A stretch of DNA of 64,000 nt from NCBI GenBank assembly GCA_902566365.1, contig CACFIH010000004.1:1-64000 (forward strand). Direction: 5' to 3'. A program made the position numbers and the translations under genes. Shown here one piece after another: positions 8,766 through 19,153 of this stretch. The notes under the pieces were generated by a model that was not told the origin of the DNA, searched no databases, and worked only from the letters and a program-made list of their open reading frames with translations. Position 1 is the first letter of the stretch. Each line of letters begins with the position of its first letter. This DNA is from an uncultured Pelagibacteraceae bacterium (GTDB taxonomy: Bacteria; Pseudomonadota; Alphaproteobacteria; Pelagibacterales; Pelagibacteraceae).

Positions 8766-10082
8766 ATGGTCAAAGATCAAGAATTTTTAAAGAAAAAAGC
8801 ATCGTTTTGTTTAGGTTTAGCTAAGAAATTAGGTGCAACCGAGTCTAGTGTGGTTGTTAATAACTCTGTATCTGAAACTGTTAATTTTAGAAATAAAAAA
8901 CTAGACGAGTCGAATAGATCAGATGATCTTGGAATAAGCATTACCACTTATATTGGAAAAAAAAAGTCATCAATATCTTCCTCTAATTTACTTGATGATA
9001 ACCTTAACATTTTGATTGAAAAATGTGTTCAGACAACAAAAAATACTCCTGAAGATGAATTTAATTCATTACCAGATGAAGATTTATTGGCTAAAGAGGT
9101 TAAGGATTTAGATCTTTATGACGATACCCATATAGAAAATCATCAAAAAATAGAATATTTGAAAAAATTAGAATCTGCTGCTTCCAATGATAAAAAGATT
9201 GTTAATACAGAATCTAGTTTTACTCAAAATAAATCAAATTTTATTTTAGTCAATAGTGGAGGTTTTTGTGCTGGCTACAAAACATCTTCATTTACAGCTT
9301 CGAGTGTCACAGTTGCAAAGGATGAAAAAAGCATGGAGAGAGATTATGAATATTCTAGTAAATGTTTCCTTAAAGACTTGGATGATGCAGGAGAATTAGG
9401 TAAACAAGCTGCTGATCAAACTATTAGAAAATTAAGCCCTAGAAAAATAGGTAGTGAAAAAATTGCTATAATTTTTGACAAAAGAATAGCTAAGGGAATA
9501 CTAAGTACTTTTGCAAGTGCGATTTCATCATCAGCGATATCAAGAGGAACCTCTTTTTTAAAAGACAGAGTTAACCAAAAAATATTTTCTAATACAATTA
9601 ATGTCTTAGATAAACCGGATATACTCAAAGGTTTAGGCTCAAGAAATTTTGATAGCGAAGGGGTTAAAACTGACACTCTTAAATTAGTAGACCAAGGAAT
9701 TTTAAAACATTATTTGATCGATACTTACAATGGAAAAAAATTAAACCTTAAATCAAATGGAAGATGTGGGGGGACAAGTAATCTTTATTTTGAAAATGGA
9801 AATATTAGTTTTAAAGATTTATTGAATTCAAAATCAAAAAGTCTCTACATTACAGAAACTATAGGACACGGAAGTAATATTGTAACTGGTGATTATTCTG
9901 TAGGTGCAACAGGGTTTTTAGTGGAAAATGGAGAGTTTAAGTATCCTATAAATGAAATTACTATTGCAGGTAATTTTAAAGACATATTTAAGAATATTAC
10001 CCTCGCAAATGATTTAGAGTTCAAATATGCAACCAATTCACCAACCATGATGATTGAGGGAATGGTTGTTGCTGGTAAATGA
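8766..10082 (+). CDS. pmbA: PmbA/TldE-family protein
   Basis: PmbA-like sequence (LKDRVNQKIFS, GRCGGTSNLYFENG, TGDYSVGATGFLVENGE) directly downstream of tldD. Confidence 0.93.
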   Translation: MVKDQEFLKKKASFCLGLAKKLGATESSVVVNNSVSETVNFRNKKLDESNRSDDLGISITTYIGKKKSSISSSNLLDDNLNILIEKCVQTTKNTPEDEFNSLPDEDLLAKEVKDLDLYDDTHIENHQKIEYLKKLESAASNDKKIVNTESSFTQNKSNFILVNSGGFCAGYKTSSFTASSVTVAKDEKSMERDYEYSSKCFLKDLDDAGELGKQAADQTIRKLSPRKIGSEKIAIIFDKRIAKGILSTFASAISSSAISRGTSFLKDRVNQKIFSNTINVLDKPDILKGLGSRNFDSEGVKTDTLKLVDQGILKHYLIDTYNGKKLNLKSNGRCGGTSNLYFENGNISFKDLLNSKSKSLYITETIGHGSNIVTGDYSVGATGFLVENGEFKYPINEITIAGNFKDIFKNITLANDLEFKYATNSPTMMIEGMVVAGK

Positions 10083-11050
10083 GTGAATTTTGCGTAATCG
10101 GCTCAGGTATTTCTGGAGCTACAATTGCTAATCTTCTTAATAAAAAAAATTCAGTAATCCTATTTGACAAAGCGAGGGGTCCAGGAGGACGTGCATCTTT
10201 TAAAAGAATTAAAGGCAATATAGGCTTTGATCATGGCACTCAATACTTTTCGCCAAAAACTCTAAAATTTAAAAAATTTACTAAAGATTTAATTGCAAAA
10301 AGAATTTTAAAGATTTGGGGCGGTAAACACATTTTTCTTAACTCCAAAAAAAAAGAGAATAAAAAACACCTAAAAATTATAGGTAAAAATGGAAATAATG
10401 ATATTAGCAAGTATTTATTAAAAAAAATTAAGTGCAACTATCAAAGTGAATTGAAAAAAATTCATTATAAAAACAAGCTTTGGCACTTATCATTTGCTGA
10501 TGGAAAATTGAGATCTTTTAAGAGTATCATTTTGACCTGTCCTTTTCCACAATTAAAAAAACTCACTAAAAGATTTATAAATAATTCTTTTTTAAAAAAA
10601 TCAATAAAAATGGACTCAAATATAACTACTATGATTGCTATAAAAAAAAATAAGAAATCAAATAGCAGCTATCTTTTTGAAGATCCAATTCTTGGTTGGG
10701 CTGGTAATGAAAATTCAAAAAAAAGATTTAAATCAAAATATGATTTATGGACCCTTCAAAGTACATTTAAGTGGGCAAATAAAAAGATCAATCAAAATAA
10801 AAATAGTAAGAAAGAGAATTCAAAAATTATGATTGATAAGTTCTTTCAACTTACAAATATTAAAAAAACAAAAATTAACTTCTCTCTTAATCATGGTTGG
10901 AAATACTCTTCTAATTCAAAACCTTTCAAAATTAAAAGTTTTTGGGATCCAAAGAAAAAAATAGGTGTTTGTGGTGATTGGTTTGTAGGACCAAGACTAG
11001 AGTCGGGATGGATAAGTGCGCAGGATTTGTTTAAAAAAATTTCAAGATAA
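10079..11050 (+). CDS. NAD(P)/FAD-dependent amine oxidase/renalase-like protein
   Basis: GSGISGATIANLL dinucleotide-binding motif, RGPGGRASFKR, and GDWFVGPRLESGWISA C-terminus. Confidence 0.8.
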   Translation: MSEFCVIGSGISGATIANLLNKKNSVILFDKARGPGGRASFKRIKGNIGFDHGTQYFSPKTLKFKKFTKDLIAKRILKIWGGKHIFLNSKKKENKKHLKIIGKNGNNDISKYLLKKIKCNYQSELKKIHYKNKLWHLSFADGKLRSFKSIILTCPFPQLKKLTKRFINNSFLKKSIKMDSNITTMIAIKKNKKSNSSYLFEDPILGWAGNENSKKRFKSKYDLWTLQSTFKWANKKINQNKNSKKENSKIMIDKFFQLTNIKKTKINFSLNHGWKYSSNSKPFKIKSFWDPKKKIGVCGDWFVGPRLESGWISAQDLFKKISR

Positions 11051-11051
11051 A

Positions 11052-11732
11052 TTATTCAAAGCTTTTCAATCTATATTCCCAATTACCCATCCTTGAGTAA
11101 GTCACTTTTAAAATTCTTAAATTTTTTTGATCGTACCAAATGTCAAAGTCTAATCGTTTATCTTTAGGAATATTCATATCTTTAGATTTAAGCGTAAAAT
11201 GATCAGCATCATAAATTTTTCCATAAAGTTCAATTTTTTCTTTTCCTATAAAAGTAACAATCTGTTCTTTAATACTTCCAGATATCGGGCTTATTTGAGA
11301 TCCTGCTTGTAAAATTTTATGATTCCACCAATTTCCAATAACGTTATTAAGGGTTGCTTCACCATTGAACGACGAGCCTTTAATGTCAAATTTTTTACTA
11401 TTTTTATTTAAATTTAAATTTACAAATTTTTCTTTGTTATTTTGAAGGGTTTTAGAATTATATGATATCAACTGATCTTTGATATATTTTTCTTCACCAT
11501 ATGACTCAACTTGAAAAATTGTAGTTCCTAATAGATCAACAGAAAATTTAAATTGATTTGTTATAATGGTTTCTTCACCCTTTCTCTCAAAAAAATAATA
11601 ATTGTATCCAATAAGTTCACCATTTCTAAAAATCTCCATTTCAATTTTGTTATATTTATTGTAGTGACCCATATGTGCCATCGAAATAACTGGAAAAATT
11701 ACAATAAACAAAATAGCTATAAATTTTCTCAT
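11052..11732 (-). CDS. Exported protein, DUF6134/DUF3108-like
   Basis: Signal peptide (MRKFIAILFIVIFPVISMAH) and C-terminal RLDFDIWYDQKNLRILKVTY. Confidence 0.55.
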   Translation of the reverse strand: MRKFIAILFIVIFPVISMAHMGHYNKYNKIEMEIFRNGELIGYNYYFFERKGEETIITNQFKFSVDLLGTTIFQVESYGEEKYIKDQLISYNSKTLQNNKEKFVNLNLNKNSKKFDIKGSSFNGEATLNNVIGNWWNHKILQAGSQISPISGSIKEQIVTFIGKEKIELYGKIYDADHFTLKSKDMNIPKDKRLDFDIWYDQKNLRILKVTYSRMGNWEYRLKSFE

Positions 11733-11782
11733 TTAGCAATTACATTAGTGGACTTTATCTAGAATAGAAATAACTTATTAAA

Positions 11783-12430
11783 ATGTTTTTAAAAATAAAG
11801 AAAATACCAAAAGTTAATTGGAGTTCAGATAAGCCATTCAATTTTAGACCAAAATTTTCCACTTTCTTTTTTTTATGTTTTGGTCTGACTTTGTTTGGTC
11901 TTGGTGAAGGGTTATTAATTGTTTCCTTTACAGGTGCTTCTCCGTGGAGTGTTTTAGCTCAAGGTATTTCCTTAAATGTTAATTTAAGTATTGGAACAAT
12001 TACTCTTTTAATTAGTATTGCTGTCTTAATTTTATGGATACCTCTAGGCCAAAAACCAGGAATGGGCACAATATTTAATGCTTTAATAATAGCCTTCATG
12101 ATTGATCTTTGTATAAAGTTTGTACCAACCCCGTCTAATTATCTTAATCAATTAATCCTTGCAGTAATTTCTGTAATGATGGTTGGAATTGGTGGGGGCA
12201 TTTATTTAGTCTCCAATCTTGGTGCAGGACCAAGAGATGGATTAATGATTGGGTTACAAAAAGTAACTAACTTACCAGTGGCAGCTGTTAGAGCTTTTTT
12301 AGAAATTTCTGTTGTAAGTATTGGTTGGTATTTAGGTGGAACAGTAGGGGCTGGAACACTTTTATTCGCTTTTGGTATTGGCCCATGCGTTGCATTGGGT
12401 TTATTTCTGGTTGATAAAATTTTTGATTAG
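11783..12430 (+). CDS. YczE/YyaS-type integral membrane protein
   Basis: Hydrophobic protein with GASPWSVLAQGIS and GAGPRDGLMIGLQK repeats of the YczE family. Confidence 0.75.
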   Translation: MFLKIKKIPKVNWSSDKPFNFRPKFSTFFFLCFGLTLFGLGEGLLIVSFTGASPWSVLAQGISLNVNLSIGTITLLISIAVLILWIPLGQKPGMGTIFNALIIAFMIDLCIKFVPTPSNYLNQLILAVISVMMVGIGGGIYLVSNLGAGPRDGLMIGLQKVTNLPVAAVRAFLEISVVSIGWYLGGTVGAGTLLFAFGIGPCVALGLFLVDKIFD

Positions 12431-14253
12431 GCAGCAGCGCCTGATTTTTCACTTCTTTTTCTTTTATGAGGATCAAGAATAGCTTTTCTTAACCTACAAG
12501 ACTCTGGAGTAATTTCTAAAGCCTCATCAGTATTTAACATACTTAGCTGTTCAGCAATTGACATTTTTCTGACAGGAGTTAAGACAACATTTTCATCAGT
12601 GCCTTGCGTTCTCATATTAGTCAATTTTTTACCCTTCATAACATTAATGATCATATCTCCTGGCTTAGGTGATAATCCGACAATCATACCTGGATAAACA
12701 GGATCGTTATGAGTTACAAACATTTCTCCTCTTGCCTGTAAATTAAAGATTGCAAAAGCAACTGCCTTTCCTTGTTCCATAGAAATTAGAGCACCATTTC
12801 TTCTGCCTTCCATTTCACCTTCAAATGGACCATATTCATGAAAAATTCTATTTATGACACCATTTCCTTTTGTAAGTGTTAAAAATCTACTTGTATATCC
12901 CATCAAACCTCTGGTTGGTGCATGAAATATAAGTCTCTTTTTATTTTTACCAGTATCTTTTAATTCTATTAATTTACCTTTTCTTCTATTCATCGAGTCA
13001 ATTATTTTTGATGAATGCTCTTCATCAAGATCCATGGTAATTTCCTCTATTGGCTCAAGTTTGTTACCATTTTCATCCTTTTTATAAAGAACTTTTGGAG
13101 GGCTCACTGTCATTTCAAAACCTTCTCTTCTCATTTGAGTAAGTAAAATTTCCAACATTAATTCACCACGACCACTAACCACAAAAGAGTCATTTCCCTC
13201 ATTTTCAGTAAATGTAATTCCAACATTATTTTGTGCCTCTTGAATTAATCGATCTCTAATCTGTGTGCTTGTAAGTTTTTTACCTTCTGTGCCAGCTAAA
13301 GGTGATGTATTTACAGTAATAGTAATTGACATAGTTGGAGGATCTATAGGAGTGGCTTCTATTGGCTCGTTAATCTCAAGGTCACAAATAGTATCTGCAA
13401 CGTTAGCTTTTTCTAAACCGGCAACAACCACAATATCTCCAGCTTCACCAACTTCAATTGGAACTTTTTTTGTTCCCTCGTATCTAAAAATTTTGGTCAA
13501 TCTACCCTCATCAACTTTCTCTCCATTTAAGTTGATTGCCTTAATTGCTTGATTAGCCTTTGCTGTTCCTTGCGAAATTCTACCAACTAAACTTCTTCCT
13601 AGAAAACTATCTGCATAAAGAAGCGTCGATAACATTGCAAATGGTTTTGATTTATCTAACTCTGCAGGTTTAACATGTTCTATAATTTTATCTAAAAGCG
13701 GGTTAAGATTTTTTTTTAGTCCATCAACTTCTAAATCAGCCCAACCAGATCTGCCACTGGCATAAAGAACTGGAAAATCTAACTGTTCTTCATTTGCATC
13801 TAAACTTACAAACAAGTCAAAAGTTTCATCTAAAACTTCATTAGCTCTTTGATCTGCTTTATCTAATTTGTTAATTACAACAATTGGCTTCAAGCCTTGC
13901 TTCAAAGCTTTTGATAATACGAATTTAGTTTGTGGCATCACACCTTCGGAAGAGTCAATTAATAGAAGTGCACCATCCGCCATACTTAGAACTCTTTCAA
14001 CTTCAGCAGCAAAGTCTCTGTGTCCTGGCGTGTCTATTATATTAATTCTAGAATTTTTCCAATTAATTGAGGCAGGCTTTGCTAAAATTGTTATACCTCT
14101 CTCTTTTTCTAATTCTCCAGAGTCCATTAGCCTTTCATCCACAACTTCATTTTCTCTGAAAGATCCACTTTGTTTCATCAGATTGTCTATTAAAGTGGTT
14201 TTGCCATGATCAACATGTGCAATAATAGTGATATTTCGAATATTATTATTCAT
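12427..14253 (-). CDS. typA: Translational GTPase TypA/BipA
   Basis: AHVDHGKTTL, DTPGHRDFAAEV, NKLDK, and TypA C-terminal domain. Confidence 0.97.
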   Translation of the reverse strand: MNNNIRNITIIAHVDHGKTTLIDNLMKQSGSFRENEVVDERLMDSGELEKERGITILAKPASINWKNSRINIIDTPGHRDFAAEVERVLSMADGALLLIDSSEGVMPQTKFVLSKALKQGLKPIVVINKLDKADQRANEVLDETFDLFVSLDANEEQLDFPVLYASGRSGWADLEVDGLKKNLNPLLDKIIEHVKPAELDKSKPFAMLSTLLYADSFLGRSLVGRISQGTAKANQAIKAINLNGEKVDEGRLTKIFRYEGTKKVPIEVGEAGDIVVVAGLEKANVADTICDLEINEPIEATPIDPPTMSITITVNTSPLAGTEGKKLTSTQIRDRLIQEAQNNVGITFTENEGNDSFVVSGRGELMLEILLTQMRREGFEMTVSPPKVLYKKDENGNKLEPIEEITMDLDEEHSSKIIDSMNRRKGKLIELKDTGKNKKRLIFHAPTRGLMGYTSRFLTLTKGNGVINRIFHEYGPFEGEMEGRRNGALISMEQGKAVAFAIFNLQARGEMFVTHNDPVYPGMIVGLSPKPGDMIINVMKGKKLTNMRTQGTDENVVLTPVRKMSIAEQLSMLNTDEALEITPESCRLRKAILDPHKRKRSEKSGAAA

Positions 14254-14340
14254 AAATTTGAGCTCTTATACATATTTAAACACTTTTGAAAACTTAAAAA
14301 AACTCTTGCAATGCTTGATTAAATTTTATTATTTTTTGAT

Positions 14341-14457
14341 TTATTTAGTATTTTTTCGTTTTTCGCGTTTAAGTTTTCTTTTTTCTTTAAAGCTTAATTT
14401 TGGTTTTTTTCTATCACTAGAGTCTTTAAATGATTTCCCACTGTAACGTTTTGACAT
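14341..14457 (-). CDS. Small highly basic protein (38 aa)
   Basis: Hand-translated: MSKRYSGKSFKDSSDRKKPKLSFKEKRKLKREKRKNTK*; fills an otherwise empty gap between typA and fkbM-like gene; below the ORF-track length cut-off. Confidence 0.45.
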   Translation of the reverse strand: MSKRYSGKSFKDSSDRKKPKLSFKEKRKLKREKRKNTK

Positions 14458-14476
14458 AATTTAAATAAAATATAAA

Positions 14477-15223
14477 TTAACCTTCTGTTTTAAGTTTAAA
14501 TACTAAATCTTGATTAAGCCAATTGATAAAGACATAACCATGATCAATTAAATAATTATATAATTTAGAATTTAAAATGGTATCAATATTTTGGTATGTA
14601 TGGTTAGTATTATCTTCTTTTTCATTTAAAAATTCTATTAAAAGAATTCTAGGTTTGTATTTTTTAAGATTTAAACCTTTAATTACCTCATATTCATGTC
14701 CTTCAACATCGATTGACAAAAAATCTATAATCTTATTTTTGAACATTGATTTATCAATTATACTCTCCAAAGTTTTAGTTTGAATTTTTTTAATTTCTTT
14801 TGCTTTTTTCTCTCTTCTGTAATCTAAAGAATTAATCGCAGACCTATTATGAAAAAAATATAAATCCTTTTCTCCATTACTATCTGAAATTGCAACTTGA
14901 ATATTTTCATCTCTTTTTCTAATTTTTTTAAAAAATTCTATAGTATGAAAATCTAAATCAATGTTTATACCTGACCAACCTCTATCGTAAAATAACTTTG
15001 TATTGTTTCCGTTGTAAGGATGATAACAACCAATGTCTATATAAAATCCATCTTTTTGATTTTTAAAGTAATTACTTAAAATTAAATCTTGTGCACTTCC
15101 AGAGTAAGATTTTTTGAGATATTTTTTGCTGTTTATTTTTTGTAAAAAAAAATAAATTTTTTTAAAAATGTTTTCTTTTTTACGATAAAGATATTTCTGT
15201 TTTATTTTTTCTTCAATTTTCAT
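14477..15223 (-). CDS. FkbM-family methyltransferase
   Basis: GFYIDIGCYHPYNGNNTKLFYDRGWSGINIDLD and DFLSIDVEGHEYEVIKG motifs. Confidence 0.85.
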   Translation of the reverse strand: MKIEEKIKQKYLYRKKENIFKKIYFFLQKINSKKYLKKSYSGSAQDLILSNYFKNQKDGFYIDIGCYHPYNGNNTKLFYDRGWSGINIDLDFHTIEFFKKIRKRDENIQVAISDSNGEKDLYFFHNRSAINSLDYRREKKAKEIKKIQTKTLESIIDKSMFKNKIIDFLSIDVEGHEYEVIKGLNLKKYKPRILLIEFLNEKEDNTNHTYQNIDTILNSKLYNYLIDHGYVFINWLNQDLVFKLKTEG

Positions 15224-15251
15224 TAATCCTTAAATTTTAAATAGAAATATC

Positions 15252-15284
15252 AAAAAAAAAGGGCAGTTAAAACTGCCCTTTTGA
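15252..15284 (-). terminator. Intrinsic terminator of groESL
   Basis: On minus strand AAAAGGGCAGTTTTAACTGCCCTTTTTTTTT: perfect GGGCAGT/ACTGCCC stem followed by T tract, immediately 3' of groEL. Confidence 0.88.
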
Positions 15285-15309
15285 AATTCTGTGGTAAGAA
15301 ATTGGTGTA

Positions 15310-17284
<1,975 letters not shown>

Positions 17285-17311
17285 AAATTCTCCTTTATAA
17301 ATACTGACTTC

Positions 17312-17339
17312 ATATAGAGATTGGCCCAACTATTTCAAG
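17312..17339 (-). promoter_or_regulatory. Putative heat-shock (sigma-32-type) promoter of groESL
   Basis: Minus strand CTTG (17336-17339) - 17 nt - TCTATAT (17312-17318), close to the alphaproteobacterial RpoH pattern CTTG-N17/18-CYTATNT, just upstream of groES. Confidence 0.55.
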
Positions 17340-17405
17340 ATATTGTTAAAAATAAGTTTGCTAAAAAAGATAAGAATTTAAAGGTTTTTTGGTTTATAGA
17401 TTAAT

Positions 17406-18227
17406 TTGATGACCAAAAATTTAGATAAAGAGGGTTTAAGTTCAATTGCTGACAATTATGAGTTGTTCTACATTGATTTGTGGGGGGTTGTGCATAATGG
17501 AATTAAACTTCATGAAAAAGCTATTTTGACCTTAAAAGAAATCACAAAAAAAAACAAAGAATATGTATTGCTAACAAATGCTCCAAGACCCAATAGCACT
17601 GTGAAGGTTTTTTTAAAAAAATTGGGCATGGAAAAAGGGATGAGAGATCACGTTTTCACTTCAGGAGAAGCAGCTCTTAGTTATCTAAATAAAAATCATT
17701 TAAACGACAGCTTTTTTCATATTGGGCCACCTAGAGACTTTGATTTATTTAATGATTTTAAAAAAAATAAATCTGAGGAAATAAAGGAAAGTGAATATAT
17801 TCTTTGTACCGGATTATATGATAATTATGATGAAGAATTGATTTATTATAAAGATTTACTCGAAAAGTATACTGATAAAAAGATGATTTGTACCAACCCA
17901 GATTTAATTGTTGATAGAGGAAAAAAAAGAGAATTTTGTGCAGGGTCTGTTGCGATGATTTTTGAAAAAATGGGTGGAAATGTTATATATTTTGGAAAAC
18001 CTTATCCTGAGGTTTATAATCAGTCTATAAATAACAAAAATAAAAAAATACTTTCTATTGGAGATAATTTAAATACAGACATTAGAGGCGCTAATCTTTT
18101 AAATTATGACTGCTTAATAATATCAAATGGAATACATAAAAATGAAATTAAACAAAAAGGAATTGGACCAACAGCTAAATCTTACGAAGTAATTTGTAAT
18201 TATATTCAATCGGAACTAAAATGGTGA
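17406..18227 (+). CDS. HAD-superfamily class IIA hydrolase (TIGR01459-like)
   Basis: YELFYIDLWGVVHNGIKLHEKAILTL, LTNAPRPN, GDNLNTDIRGANLL. Confidence 0.85.
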   Translation: MMTKNLDKEGLSSIADNYELFYIDLWGVVHNGIKLHEKAILTLKEITKKNKEYVLLTNAPRPNSTVKVFLKKLGMEKGMRDHVFTSGEAALSYLNKNHLNDSFFHIGPPRDFDLFNDFKKNKSEEIKESEYILCTGLYDNYDEELIYYKDLLEKYTDKKMICTNPDLIVDRGKKREFCAGSVAMIFEKMGGNVIYFGKPYPEVYNQSINNKNKKILSIGDNLNTDIRGANLLNYDCLIISNGIHKNEIKQKGIGPTAKSYEVICNYIQSELKW

Positions 18228-19153
18228 AATTAATAAAAGAATACCAAAATTTTAATTTACAAAAAAATCATAAAAATTCTATAATTTTAATTGGAAATTT
18301 TGATGGACTTCATTTAGGTCATCAAAAACTTTTTTTACTCGCTAAAAAATACAAAGTAAAACATAAAGTTAAAATTGGTGTATTCACTTTTGAACCAATG
18401 CCAAAAATGTTCTTTAATAAAAAATTGAAAAATTTTAGAATATCAGATAAATCTCAAAAAATTGCTTTACTTAAAAAATTTGATGTAGATTTTGTCATTA
18501 TCAAAAAATTCAATAAAAGTTTCTCTAAAATAAAATCGTATGATTTTATTAAAAAAATTTTGAGTAAAAAATTAGATGCAAAATTTATTTTTGTCAGTAA
18601 TGATTTTAGATTTGGTAACAAGAGAGAAGGCAATGTTGAACAATTAATCAAATTTGAAAAAAATTATAATTATAAAATAATAAAACCACGACCATTAATA
18701 ATAAAAAAAAAGGTCATTTCATCTACTTTAATTAGGAATTTCCTACAGAAGGGTAAATTAGAAAAGGCAAACAGATTATTAAACAGAAATTGGTCTATAT
18801 TAGGTAAGGTTCAAAAAGGAAGACAATTAGGAAAAAAATTTGGTTTTCCTACAGCAAATATAGACATTAAAGATTATATAATAGCAAAACCAGGAGTGTA
18901 TGCAGTAAAAGTGAAAATACAAAAAAATAAGAAATACTTTAAAGGAATAGCCAATCTAGGATATCGGCCAACTTTTAACCAAAATAAAATATTATTAGAA
19001 GTTCATTTATTTAATTTTTCTGGAAATTTATATAATAAGTATTTAACAGTTGATTTTATGAAATTTGTAAGAAAAGAAAAAAAATTTAAAAATGTGGATC
19101 AATTGAAAAAACAAATCAAAATTGATCTTTTAAAAGCAAAAAAAATTAGATGA
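18221..19153 (+). CDS. ribF: Bifunctional riboflavin kinase/FAD synthetase
   Basis: IGNFDGLHLGHQKLF nucleotidyltransferase motif and GRQLGKKFGFPTANID riboflavin kinase motif. Confidence 0.95.
   Translation: MVKLIKEYQNFNLQKNHKNSIILIGNFDGLHLGHQKLFLLAKKYKVKHKVKIGVFTFEPMPKMFFNKKLKNFRISDKSQKIALLKKFDVDFVIIKKFNKSFSKIKSYDFIKKILSKKLDAKFIFVSNDFRFGNKREGNVEQLIKFEKNYNYKIIKPRPLIIKKKVISSTLIRNFLQKGKLEKANRLLNRNWSILGKVQKGRQLGKKFGFPTANIDIKDYIIAKPGVYAVKVKIQKNKKYFKGIANLGYRPTFNQNKILLEVHLFNFSGNLYNKYLTVDFMKFVRKEKKFKNVDQLKKQIKIDLLKAKKIR

Noticed and set aside
13868-14209. 113 aa ORF (and 13265..13552) antisense to typA
   Set aside because: Shadow ORFs over a well-supported conserved gene.
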